Shown here: piece by piece, positions 14,141 through 27,339 of the stretch
Layout of the letters: each line of letters opens with the position of its first letter
Numbering within the stretch: the first letter of the stretch is position 1
Assembly (NCBI GenBank): GCA_958298945.1
Contig: OY282608.1
Span: forward strand, 61,232,951-61,296,950
Origin: Atherix ibis
Taxonomy: Eukaryota; Arthropoda; Insecta; Diptera; Athericidae
Length of the DNA: 64,000 nucleotides
Direction of reading: 5' to 3'
Position numbers and translations under genes: made by a program
The notes under the pieces: model-generated
What the model saw: only the letters and a program-made list of their open reading frames with translations
Databases searched by the model: none
Told to the model about the DNA's origin: nothing

Positions 14141-14380
14141 CCAAGTAACCAAAAAGCCAACAAACTAACAAACCAACAAGCCAAGAAGCCAACAAACCAA
14201 CAAACCAACAAAGCAACAAACCAATAAACCAACAAGCCAACAAGCCAATAAACCAACAAACCAACAAGCCAACAAGCCAACAAACAACAAACCAACAAGC
14301 CAACAAACCAACAAACCAACAAGCCAACAAACCAACAAACCAACACACCAACATACCAACAAACTAACAAAGCAACAAGC
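14141..14380. repeat. 144-base-spaced module, copy 5
   Basis: The composite landmark is at 14141 and the 7-base unit at 14285, 144 bases apart, followed by caacacac near 14344 and ctaacaaa then gcaacaag near 14365. This copy carries several ccaataaa units (near 14222, 14246) that the other copies lack, which makes it distinguishable. Confidence 0.82.
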
Positions 14381-14669
14381 CAACAAACCAACAAACCAAC
14401 AAACCAACAAGCCAACAAACCAACAAACCAACAAACCAACAAACCAACAAGCCAACAAACCAACAAGCCAACAAACCAACAAACCAACAAGCCAACAAGT
14501 CAACAAACCAACAAACCAACAAACCAACAAACTAACAAGCCAACAAACAAACAAACCAACAAGCCAACAAATCAACAAACCAACAAGCCAACAAACCAAC
14601 AAGCCAACAAGCCAACAAACCGACAAACCAACAAACCAACAAACCAACAAACCAAGTAACCAACACACC

Positions 14670-15400
14670 AACAAACCATCAAACGAACAAAGCAACAAAC
14701 TAACAAACCAAGAAACCAACAAACCAACAAACCAAATACCAACAAGCCAACAAACCAACAAACCAATAAACCAACAAACCAACAAACCAACAAACCAACA
14801 AACCAACAAGCCAACAAGCCAACAAACCAACAAACCAACAAAGCAACAAACCAACAAACCAACAAACCAAAAATCCAAGAAACTAACAAACCAACAAGCC
14901 AACAAACCAACAAACCAACAAGCCAACAAACCAACAAACCAACAAACCAACAAACCAACAAACCAAAAAACCAACAAACCAACAAGCCAACAAACCAACA
15001 AGCCAATAAACCAAGAAACTAACAAACCAACAAACGAACTAACCAACAAACCAACAAGCCAACAAACCAACAAACCAAGTAACCAAAAAGCCAACAAACT
15101 AACAAACCAACAAGCCAACAAGCCAACAAACCAACAAACCAACAAAGCAACAAGCCAACAAGCCAACAAACCAACAAACCAACAAGCCAACAAACCAAGT
15201 AACCAAAAAGCCAACAAACTAACAAACCAACAAACGAACAAACCAACAAGCCAACAAGCCAACAAACCAACAAACCAACAAACCAACAAACCAACAAACC
15301 AACAAACCAAAAAACCAATAAACCAACAAGCCAACAAGCCAACAAACCAACAAACTAACAAACCAACAAACGAACTAACCAACAAACCACCAAGCCAACA
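14670..15400. repeat. Right member of the 10250-11000 duplication pair
   Basis: This holds ccatcaaacg at 14676, ccaaaaatccaaga at 14867 and composite landmarks at 15075 and 15195. The order and near-constant offset from 10.25-11.0 kb support common descent. The last part is also shared with 19.7-20.0 kb, so this block has been copied more than once. Confidence 0.75.
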
Positions 15401-18390
15401 AGCCAACAAACCACCAAACCAACAAACCAACAAACTAACAAACCAACAAGCCAACAAACCAACAAACCAACAAGCCAACAAACCAACAAACCAACAAACC
15501 AACATGCCAACAAACCAGCAAACTATGTAACCAACAAGCCAACAAACCAACAAACCAACAAGCCAACAAGCCAACAAACCAAGTAACCAAAAAGCCAACA
15601 AAATAACAAACCAACAAACCGACAAGCCAACAAACCAACAAACCAACAAACCAACAAAACCGACAAGCCAACAAACAACTAACCAACAAACCAACAAGCC
15701 AACAAGCCAACAAACCACCAAACCAACAAACCAACAAACCAACAAACCAGCAAACCAACAAGCCAACAAACCAACAAACCAACAAACCAACAAACCAAGT
15801 AACCAACAAGCCAACAAACCAACAAGCCAACAAACCAACAAGCCAACAAGCCAACAAACCAACAAACCAACAAACCAACAAACCAACAAACCAAAAAACC
15901 AACAAACCAAAAAGCCAACAAGCCAACAAACCAACAAACCAACAAACCAACAAGCCAACAAACCAACAAACCAACAACCCAACAATCCAACAAGTCAACA
16001 AACCAACAAACCAACAAACCAACAAGCCAACAAGCCAACAAACCAACAAACCAACAAGCCAACAAACCAACAAACCAACAAGCCAACAAGTCAACAAACC
16101 AACAAACCAACAAGCCAACAAGCCAACAAACCAACAAATCAACAAGCCAACAAACCAACAAACAAATAAACCAACAAACCAACAAACCAACAAGCCAACA
16201 AGCCAACAAACCAACAAACCAACAAACCAACAAGCCAATAAACAAACAAACCAACAAACCAACAAACCAACAAACCAACACACCAACAAGCCAACAAGCC
16301 AACAAACTAAAAAACCAACAAACCAACAAGCCAACAAACCAACAAACCAACAAACCAAGAAGCCAACAAGCCAACAAACCAAAAAACCAACAAACCAACA
16401 AGGCAACAAACCAACAAACCATCAAACCAACATGCCAACAAACCAACAAACTAAGTGACCAACAAGCCAACAAACCAACAAACCAACAAACCAACAAGCC
16501 AACAAACCAACAAACCAACAGGCCAACAAACCAACAAACCAACAAACCAACAAACCAACAAACCAACAAACCAACAAGCCAACAAGCGAACAAACCAACA
16601 AACCAACAAACCAACAAACCAACAAACCAACAAGTTAACAAACCAACAAGCCAACAAACCAACAAACCAACCAGCCAACAAGCCAACAAACCAACAAACC
16701 AACAAGCCAACAAGCCAACAAACCAACAAACCAACAAGCCAACAAACCAATAAACAAATAAACCAACAAACCAACAAGCCAACAAACCAAGTAACCAAAA
16801 AGCCAACAAACTAACAAACCAACAAACGAACAAACCAACAAGCCAACAAGCCAACAAACCAACAAACCAACAAACCAACAAACCAACAAACCAACAAACC
16901 AAAAAACCAATAAACCAACAAGCCAACAAGCCAACAAACCAACAAACTAACAAACCAACAAACGAACTAACCAACAAACCAACAAGCCAACAAGCCAACA
17001 AACCACCAAACCAACAAACCAACAAACTAACAAACCAACAAGCCAACAAACCAACAAACCAACAAGCCAACAAACCAACAAACCAACAAACCAACATGCC
17101 AACAAACCAGCAAACTAAGTAACCAACAAGCCAACAAACCAACAAACCAACAAGCCAACAAGCCAACAAACCAACAAACCAACAAACCAACAAACCAACA
17201 AACCAAGTAACCAACAAACCAACAAACCATCAAACGAACAAAACAACAAACCAACAAGCCAACAAGCCAACAAACCAACAAACCAAGTAACCAAAAAGCC
17301 AACAAAATAACAAACCAACAAACCGACAAGCCAACAAACCAACAAACCAACAAACCAACAAACCGACAAGCCAACAAACCAACAAACCAACAAACCAACA
17401 AACCAACAAACCAGCAAACCAACAAGCCAACAAACCAACAAACCAACAAACCAACAAACCAAGTAACCAACAAGCCAACAAACCAACAAGCCAACAAACC
17501 AACAAGCCAACAAGCCAACAAACCAACAAACCAACAAACCAACAAACCAACAAACCAAAAAACCAACAAACCAAAAAGCCAACAAGCCAACAAACCAACA
17601 AACCAACAAACCAACAAGCCAACAAACCAACAAGCCAACAAACCAACAAACTAACAAACCAAGTAACCAAAAAGCCAACAAAGCAACAAGCAAAAAAGCC
17701 AACAAACCAACAAACCAACAAGCCAACAAACCAACAAACCAACAAGCCAACAAGCCAACAAACCAACAAACCAACAAACCAAAAAACCAACAAACCAACA
17801 AACCAACAAGCCAACAAACGAACAAACCAACAAACCAGCAAGCCAACAAACCAACAAACAAATAAACCAACAAACCAACAAACCAACAAGCCAACAAGCC
17901 AACAAACCAACAAACCAACAAACCAACAAGCCAACAAACCAACAAACCAACAAACCAACAAGCCAACAAACCAACAAACAAATAAAGCAACAAACCAAAA
18001 TACCAACAAACCAACAAACCAACAAACCAACAAGCCAACAAGCCAACAAGCCAACAAGCCAACAAACCAACAAGCCAACAAACCAACAAACCAACAAACA
18101 AATAAGCCAACAAACCAACAAACCAACAAACCAACAAACCAACAAACCAACAAACCAACAAACAAATAAACCAACAAACCAACAAACGAACAAACCAACA
18201 AACCAACAAACCAACAAACCAACAAACCAACAAGCCAACAAGCCAACAAACCAACAAACCAACAAACCAACAAGCCAACAAACCAACAAGCCAACAAACC
18301 AACAAACCAACAAACCAAGTAACCAAAAAGCCAACAAACTAACAAACCAACAAGCAAACAAGCCAACAAACCAACAAACCAACAAACCAA
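15019..18390. repeat. Higher-order block A1 (~3.4 kb; partner 19691-23174)
   Basis: Shared ordered landmarks with the partner include ctatgtaacc at 15523 and 20187, ccgacaag preceded by a 9-base unit at 15660 and 20324, ctaagtgacc at 16451 and 21123, and ccagcaaactaag at 17115 and 21779. The offset is 4664 or 4672 for most of the length and reaches 4784 at the right end. Both members also hold the same internal 1592-base distance from ctatgtaacc to the ctaag landmark. Confidence 0.88.
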
Positions 18391-19690
18391 GAAACTAACA
18401 AACCAACAAACGAACTAACCAACAAACCAACAAACCAACAAGCCAACAAGCCAACAAACCAACAAACCAACAAACCAACAAGCCAACAAACCAACAAGCC
18501 AACAAACCAACAAACCAACAAACCAAGTAACCAAAAAGCCAACAAACTAACAAACCAACAAGCAAACAAGCCAACAAACGAACAAGCCAACAAACCAAGA
18601 AACTAACAAACCAACAAACGAACTAACCAACAAACCAACAAGCCAACAAACCAACAAGCCAACAAACCAACAAACCAACAAACCAAGTAACCAAAAAGCC
18701 AACAAACTAACAAACCAACAAGCAAACAAGCCAACAAACCAACAAGCCAACAAACCAAGAAACTAACAAACCAACAAACGAACTAACCAACAAACCAACA
18801 TGCCAACAAACCAACAAACTAAGTGACCAACAAACCAACAAACCAACAAGCCAACAAGCCAACAAACCAACAAACCAACAAGCCAACAAACCAACAAACC
18901 AACAAGCCAACAAGTCAACAAACCAACAAACCAACAAGCCAACAAGCCAACAAACCAACAAATCAACAAGCCAACAAACCAACAAACAAATAAACCAACA
19001 AACCAACAAACCTACAAGCCAACAAGCCAACAAACCAACAAACCAACAAACCAACAAGCAAACAAGCCAACAAACCAACAAACCAACAAACCAAGAATCT
19101 AACAAACCAACAAACGAACTAACCAACAAACCAACAAACCAACAAGCCAACAAGCCAACAAACCAACAAACCAACAAACCAACAAGCCAACAAACCAACA
19201 AGCCAACAAACCAACAAACCAACAAACCAAGTAACCAAAAAGCCAACAAACTAACAAACCAACAAGCAAACAAGCCAACAAACCAACAAGCCAACAAACC
19301 AAGAAACTAACAAACCAACAAACGAACTAACCAACAAACCAACAAGCCAACAAACCAACAAACCAAGTAACCAAAAAGCCAACAAACTAACAAACCAACA
19401 AGCCAACAAGCCAACAAACCAACAAACCAACAAAGCAACAAGCCAACAAGCCAACAAACCAACAAACCAACAAGCCAACAAACCAAGTAACCAAAAAGCC
19501 AACAAACTAACAAACCAACAAACGAACAAACCAACAAGCCAACAAGCCAACAAACCAACAAACCAACAAGCCAACAAACCAACAAGCCAACAAACCAACA
19601 AACCAACAAACCAAGTAACCAAAAAGCCAACAAACTAACAAACCAACAAGCAAACAAGCCAACAAACCAACAAGCCAACAAACCAAGAAA
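18315..19690. repeat. Run of short modules marked by cgaactaacc
   Basis: Composite landmarks at 18315, 18523, 18683, 19227, 19363, 19483 and 19611 alternate with cgaactaacc landmarks near 18412, 18618, 18778, 19112 and 19322. Most of the composite landmarks are followed closely by a caaacaag unit. The short, variable spacing (about 120-210 bases, with one gap near 540) indicates local amplification of a small module between the two large blocks A1 and A2. Confidence 0.8.
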
Positions 19691-20040
19691 CTAACAAACC
19701 AACAAACGAACTAACCAACAAACCAACAAGCCAACAAACCAACAAACCAAGTAACCAAAAAGCCAACAAACTAACAAACCAACAAGCCAACAAGCCAACA
19801 AACCAACAAACCAACAAAGCAACAAGCCAACAAGCCAACAAACCAACAAACCAACAAGCCAACAAACCAAGTAACCAAAAAGCCAACAAACTAACAAACC
19901 AACAAACGAACAAACCAACAAGCCAACAAGCCAACAAACCAACAAACCAACAAACCAACAAACCAACAAACCAAAAAACCAATAAACCAACAAGCCAACA
20001 AGCCAACAAACCAACAAACTAACAAACCAACAAACGAACT
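19363..20040. repeat. 384-base tandem duplication with paired landmarks
   Basis: Composite landmarks at 19363 and 19483 recur at 19747 and 19867, both with a 384-base (48-unit) offset and a constant 120-base internal spacing. The same 120-base pair is present at 15075 and 15195. cgaactaacc closes each copy. Confidence 0.85.
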
Positions 20041-23000
20041 AACCAACAAACCACCAAGCCAACAAGCCAACAAACCACCAAACCAACAAACCAACAAACT
20101 AACAAACCAACAAGCCAACAAACCAACAAACCAACAAGCCAACAAACCAACAAACCAACAAACCAACATGCCAACAAACCAGCAAACTATGTAACCAACA
20201 AGCCAACAAACCAACAAACCAACAAGCCAACAAGCCAACAAACCAAGTAACCAAAAAGCCAACAAAATAACAAACCAACAAACCGACAAGCCAACAAACC
20301 AACAAACCAACAAACCAACAAAACCGACAAGCCAACAAACAACTAACCAACAAACCAACAAGCCAACAAGCCAACAAACCACCAAACCAACAAACCAACA
20401 AACCAACAAACCAGCAAACCAACAAGCCAACAAACCAACAAACCAACAAACCAACAAACCAAGTAACCAACAAGCCAACAAACCAACAAGCCAACAAACC
20501 AACAAGCCAACAAGCCAACAAACCAACAAACCAACAAACCAACAAACCAACAAACCAAAAAACCAACAAACCAAAAAGCCAACAAGCCAACAAACCAACA
20601 AACCAACAAACCAACAAGCCAACAAACCAACAAACCAACAACCCAACAATCCAACAAGTCAACAAACCAACAAACCAACAAACCAACAAGCCAACAAGCC
20701 AACAAACCAACAAACCAACAAGCCAACAAACCAACAAACCAACAAGCCAACAAGTCAACAAACCAACAAACCAACAAGCCAACAAGCCAACAAACCAACA
20801 AATCAACAAGCCAACAAACCAACAAACAAATAAACCAACAAACCAACAAACCAACAAGCCAACAAGCCAACAAACCAACAAACCAACAAACCAACAAGCC
20901 AATAAACAAACAAACCAACAAACCAACAAACCAACAAACCAACACACCAACAAGCCAACAAGCCAACAAACTAAAAAACCAACAAACCAACAAGCCAACA
21001 AACCAACAAACCAACAAACCAACAAGCCAACAAGCCAACAAGCCAACAAACCAACAAACCAACAAACCAACAAGGCAACAAACCAACAAACCATCAAACC
21101 AACATGCCAACAAACCAACAAACTAAGTGACCAACAAGCCAACAAACCAACAAACCAACAAACCAACAAGCCAACAAACCAACAAACCAACAGGCCAACA
21201 AACCAACAAACCAACAAACCAACAAACCAACAAACCAACAAACCAACAAGCCAACAAGCGAACAAACCAACAAACCAACAAACCAACAAACCAACAAACC
21301 AACAAGTTAACAAACCAACAAGCCAACAAACCAACAAACCAACCAGCCAACAAGCCAACAAACCAACAAGCCAACAAGCCAACAAACCAACAAACCAACA
21401 AGCCAACAAACCAATAAACAAATAAACCAACAAACCAACAAGCCAACAAACCAAGTAACCAAAAAGCCAACAAACTAACAAACCAACAAACGAACAAACC
21501 AACAAGCCAACAAGCCAACAAACCAACAAACCAACAAACCAACAAACCAACAAACCAACAAACCAAAAAACCAATAAACCAACAAGCCAACAAGCCAACA
21601 AACCAACAAACTAACAAACCAACAAACGAACTAACCAACAAACCAACAAGCCAACAAGCCAACAAACCACCAAACCAACAAACCAACAAACTAACAAACC
21701 AACAAGCCAACAAACCAACAAACCAACAAGCCAACAAACCAACAAACCAACAAACCAACATGCCAACAAACCAGCAAACTAAGTAACCAACAAGCCAACA
21801 AACCAACAAACCAACAAGCCAACAAGCCAACAAACCAACAAACCAACAAACCAACAAACCAACAAACCAAGTAACCAACAAACCAACAAACCATCAAACG
21901 AACAAAACAACAAACCAACAAGCCAACAAGCCAACAAACCAACAAACCAAGTAACCAAAAAGCCAACAAAATAACAAACCAACAAACCGACAAGCCAACA
22001 AACCAACAAACCAACAAACCAACAAACCGACAAGCCAACAAGCCAACAAACCAACAAACCAACAAACCAACAAACCAAGTAACCAACAAGCCAACAAACC
22101 AACAAGCCAACAAACCAACAAGCCAACAAGCCAACAAACCAACAAACCAACAAACCAACAAACCAACAAACCAAAAAACCAACAAACCAAAAAGCCAACA
22201 AGCCAACAAACCAACAAACCAACAAACCAACAAGCCAACAAACCAACAAGCCAACAAACCAACAAACTAACAAACCAAGTAACCAAAAAGCCAACAAAGC
22301 AACAAGCAAAAAAGCCAACAAACCAACAAACTAACAAGCCAACAAACCAACAAACCAACAAGCCAACAAGCCAACAAACCAACAAACCAACAAACCAAAA
22401 AACCAACAAACCAACAAACCAACAAGCCAACAAACCAACAAACCAACAAACCAGCAAGCCAACAAACCAACAAACAAATAAACCAACAAACCAACAAACC
22501 AACAAGCCAACAAGCCAACAAACCAACAAACCAACAAACCAACAAGCCAACAAACCAACAAACCAACAAACCAACAAGCCAACAAACCAACAAACAAATA
22601 AAGCAACAAACCAAAATACCAACAAACCAACAAACCAACAAACCAACAAGCCAACAAGCCAACAAGCCAACAAGCCAACAAACCAACAAGCCAACAAACC
22701 AACAAACCAACAAACAAATAAGCCAACAAACCAACAAACCAACAAACCAACAAACCAACAAACCAACAAACCAACAAACAAATAAACCAACAAACCAACA
22801 AACGAACAAACCAACAAACCAACAAACCAACAAACCAACAAACCAACAAGCCAACAAGCCAACAAACCAACAAACCAACAAACCAACAAGCCAACAAACC
22901 AACAAGCCAACAAACCAACAAACCAACAAACCAAGTAACCAAAAAGCCAACAAACTAACAAACCAACAAGCAAACAAGCCAACAAACCAACAAACCAACA

Positions 23001-23174
23001 AAGCAATAAGCCAACAAACCAACAAGCCAACAAACCAACAAACCAACAAACCAACAAACCCACAAACCAACAAACCAAGTAACCAAAAAGCCAACAAGCC
23101 AACAAACCAACAAACCAACAAGCCAACAAACCAACAAACCAACAAACCAACAAACCAACAAGCCAACAAGCCAA
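19691..23174. repeat. Higher-order block A2 (partner of A1)
   Basis: This carries the A1 landmarks in the same order. Length changes relative to A1 are whole units: about 48 bases shorter between the 17.1/21.8 and 17.6/22.3 kb points, then a 120-base net gain near the right end, where an additional composite landmark module is present (22931 and 23075 against a single one at 18315). Confidence 0.88.
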
Positions 23175-26100
23175 AAAACCAACAAACTAACAAACCAACA
23201 AGCCAACAAACCAACAAACCAACAAGCCAACAAGTCAACAAACCAACAAACCAACAAACCAACAAGCCAACAAGCCAACAAACCAACAAACCAACAAGCC
23301 AACAAACCAACAAACCAACAAGCCAACAAGCCAACAAACCAATAAACCAACAAGCCCACAAGCCAACAAACCAACAAACCAACAAGCCAACAAACCAACA
23401 AACAAATAAACCAACAAACCAACAAACCAACAAGCCAACAAGCCAACAAACCAACAAACCAACAAACCAACAAGCCAATAAACAAACAAACCAACAAACC
23501 AACAAACCAACAAACCAACAAATCAACAAACCAACAAACCAACAAACCAACAAACCAACAAGTCAACAAACCAACAAACCAACAAACCAAGTAACCAAAA
23601 AGCCAACCAAAAAGCCAACAAACTAACAAACCAACAAGCCAACAAGCCAACAAACCAACAAGCCAACAAACCAACAAACCAACAAACCAACAAGCCAACA
23701 AACCAACAAACCAACAAACCAACAAACCAAGTAACGAAAAAGCCAAGAAACTAACAAACCAACAAGCCAACAAGCCAACAAACCAACAAGCCAACAAACC
23801 AATAAACCAACAAACCAAGTAACCAAAAAGCCAACAAACTAACAAACCAACAAGCCAACAAGCCAACATGCCAACAAACCAACAAACCAACAAAGCAACA
23901 AACCAACAAACCAACAAACCAACAAACCAACAAACCAACAAGCCAACAAGCCAACAAACCAACAAACCAACAAGCCAACAAGCCAACAAACCAACAAACC
24001 AACAAGCCAACAACCAACAAACCAACAAACCAAAAAACCAACAAACCAACAAGCCAACAAACCACAAACTTAGTAACCAACAAGCCAACAAACCAACAAG
24101 CCAACAAACCAACAAACCAACAAACCAACAAGCCAACAAACCAACAAGCCAACAAACCAACAAACCAACAAACCAAGTAACCAAAAAGCCAACAAACTAA
24201 CAAACCAACAAGCAAACAAGCCAACAAACCAACAAACCAACAAAGCAATAAGCCAACAAGCCAACAAACCAACAAGCCAACAAACCAACAAACCAACAAA
24301 CCAACAAACCAACAAACCAACAAACCAACAAACCAACAAACCAACAAACCAAGTAAGCAAAAAGCCAACAAGCCAACAAACCAACAAACCAACAAGCCAA
24401 CAAACCAACAAACCAACAAACCAACAAACCAACAAACCAACAAACTAACAAACCAACAAGCCAACAAACCAACAAACCAACAAGCCAACAAGCCAACAAA
24501 CCAACAAACCAACAAGCCAACAAACCAACAAACCAACAAGCCAACAAGCCAACAAACCAACAAACCAACAAGCCCACAAGCCAACAAACCAACAAACCAA
24601 CAAGCCAACAAACCAACAAACAAATAAACCAACAAACCAACAAACCAACAAGCCAACAAGCCAACAAACCAACAAACCAACAAACCAACAAGCCAATAAA
24701 CCAACAAACCAACAAACCAACAAACCAACAAACCAACAAACCAACAAACCAACAAACCAACAAGCCAACAAACCAACAAGCCAACAAACCAACAAACCAA
24801 CAAACCAAGTAACCAAAAAGCCAACAAACTAACAAACCAACAAGCAAACAAGCCAACAAACCCACAAACCAACAAGCCAAAAAACCAACAAACCAACAAA
24901 CCAACTAGCCAACAAACCAACAAGCCAACAAACCAACAAACCAACAAACAAAGTAACCAAAAAGCCAACAAACTAACAAACCAACAAGCAAACAAGGCAA
25001 CAAACCAACAAACCAACAAAGCAATAAGCCAATAAGCCAACAAACCAACAAGCCAACAAACCAACAAACCAACAAACCAACAAACCAACAAACCAAGTAA
25101 CCAAAAAACCAACAAGCCAACAAACCAACAAACCAACAAACCAACAAGCCAACAAACCAACAAACCAACAAGCCAACAAGTCAACAAACCAACAAACCAA
25201 CAAACCAACAAGCCAACAAGCCAACAAACCAACAAACCAACAAGCCAACAAACCAACAAACCAACAAGCCAACAAGTCAACAAACCAACAAACCAACAAG
25301 CCAACTAGCCAACAAATCAACAAGCCAACAAACCAACAAACAAATAAACCAACAAACCAACAAACCAACAAGCCAACAAGCCAACAAACCAACAAGCCAA
25401 CAAACCAACAAACCAACAAACCAACAAACCAACAAACCAACAAGCCAACAAACGCACAAACCAACAAGCCAACAAACCAACAAACCAACAAACCAACAAG
25501 CCAACAAACCAACAAGCCAACAAACCAACAAACCAACAAACCAAGTAACCAAAAAGCCAACAAACTAACAAACCAACAAGCCAACAAGCCAACAAACCAA
25601 CAAGCCAACGAACCAACAAACCAACAAAGCAACAAGCCAACAAGCCAACAAACCAACAAACCAACAAACCAACAAGCCAACAAGCCAACAAACCAACAAA
25701 CTAACAAACCAACAAGCCAACAAACCAACAAACCAACAAGCCAACAAGTCAACAAACCAACAAACCAACAAACCAACAAGCCAACAAGCCAACAAACCAA
25801 CAAACCAACAAGCCAACAAACCAACAAACCAACAAGCCAACAAGTCAACAAACCAACAAACCAACAAACCAACAAGCCAACAAACCAACAAACCAACAAA
25901 TCAACAAGCCAACAAACCAACAAACAAACAAGCCAACAAACCAACAAACCAACAAAGCAATAAGCCAACAAGCCAACAAACCAACAAGCCAACAAACCAA
26001 CAAACCAACAAACCAACAAACCAACAAACCAACAAACCAACAAACCAACAAAGCAACAAACCAAGTAACCAAAAAGCCAACAAGCCAACAAACCAACAAA

Positions 26101-26940
26101 CCAACAAGCCAACAAACCAACAAACCAACAAACCAACAAACCAACAAGCCAACAAGCCGACAAACCAACAAACTAACAAACCAACAAGCCAACAAACCAA
26201 CAAACCAACAAGCCAACAAGCCAACAAACCAACAAACCAACAAGCCAACAAACCAACAAACCAACAAGCCAACAAGCCAACAAACCAACAAACCAACAAG
26301 CCCACAAGCCAACAAACCAACAATCCAACAAGCCAACAAACCAACAAACAAATAAACCAACAAACCAACAAACCAACAAGCCAACAAGCCAACAAACCAA
26401 CAAACCAACAAACCAACAAGCCAATAAACCAACAAACCAACAAACCAACAAACCAACAAACCAACAAACCAACAAACCAACAAACCAACAAACCAACAAG
26501 CCAACAAACCAACAAGCCAACAAACCAACAAACCAACAAACCAAGTAACCAAAAAGCCAACAAACTAACAAACCAACAAGCAAACAAGCCAACAAACCCA
26601 CAAACCAACAAGCCAACAAACCAACAAACCAACAAACCAACAAGCCAACAAACCAACAAGCCAACAAACCAACAAACCAACAAACCAAGTAACCAAAAAG
26701 CCAACAAACTAACAAACCAACAAGCAAACAAGGCAACAAACCAACAAACCAACAAAGCAATAAGCCAATAAGCCAACAAACCAACAAGCCAACAAACCAA
26801 CAAACCAACAAACCAACAAACCAACAAACCAAGTAACCAAAAAGCCAACAAGCCAACAAACCAACAAACCAACAAACCAACAAGCCAACAAACCAACAAA
26901 CCAACAAACCAACAAACCAACAAGCCAACAAGCCAACAAA
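21690..26940. repeat. Higher-order block B1 (~5.3 kb; partner 27340-32490)
   Basis: Ordered landmarks match the partner: ccagcaaactaag at 21779 and 27429 (offset 5650), a doubled ccaaccaaaaag near 23600 and 29088, and the one-base-short ccacaaacttag with cttag at 24069 and 29551 (offset 5482). Later landmarks give offsets of 5498 to 5554. A one-unit gain is visible directly: between tcaacaaa and agtcaac the left copy has five units (from 23523) and the right copy six (from 28997). A substitution is also visible, g at 23736 against c at 29218. Confidence 0.88.
24055..24085. repeat. Landmark ccacaaacttagtaacc, copy 1 of 9
   Basis: A 7-base unit (ccacaaa) followed by cttagtaa replaces the usual ccaacaaa then ctaagtaa. 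The cttag occurs at 24069, 29551, 35261, 41653, 45336, 53566, 56746, 59589 and 62287. Spacing shortens overall from left to right: 5482, 5710, 6392, 3683, 8230, 3180, 2843, 2698. It is absent from the first 24 kb. Confidence 0.9.
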
Positions 26941-27339
26941 CCAACAAACTAACAAACCAAAAAGCCAACAAACCAACAAACCAACCAGCCAACAAGCCAA
27001 CAAACCAACAAACCAACAAGCCAACAAGCCAACAAACCAACAAACCAACAAGCCAACAAACCAATAAACAAATAAACCAACAAACCAACAAGCCAACAAA
27101 CCAAGTAACCAAAAAGCCAACAAACTAACAAACCAACAAACGAACAAACCAACAAGCCAACAAGCCAACAAACCAACAAACCAACAAACCAACAAACCAA
27201 CAAACCAACAAACCAAAAAACCAATAAACCAACAAGCCAACAAGCCAACAAACCAACAAACTAACAAACCAACAAACGAACTAACCAACAAACCAACAAG
27301 CCAACAAGCCAACAAACCACCAAACCAACAAACCAACAA

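Larger units (their letters stand above)
12845..15020. repeat. Array section between duplicated blocks
   Basis: This is ordinary units holding 144-base-spaced copies 4 and 5 and the start of the 14.67 kb block. caggcc variants near 13537 and 13832 create rare GGCC sites. Nothing gene-like is present. Confidence 0.82.
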
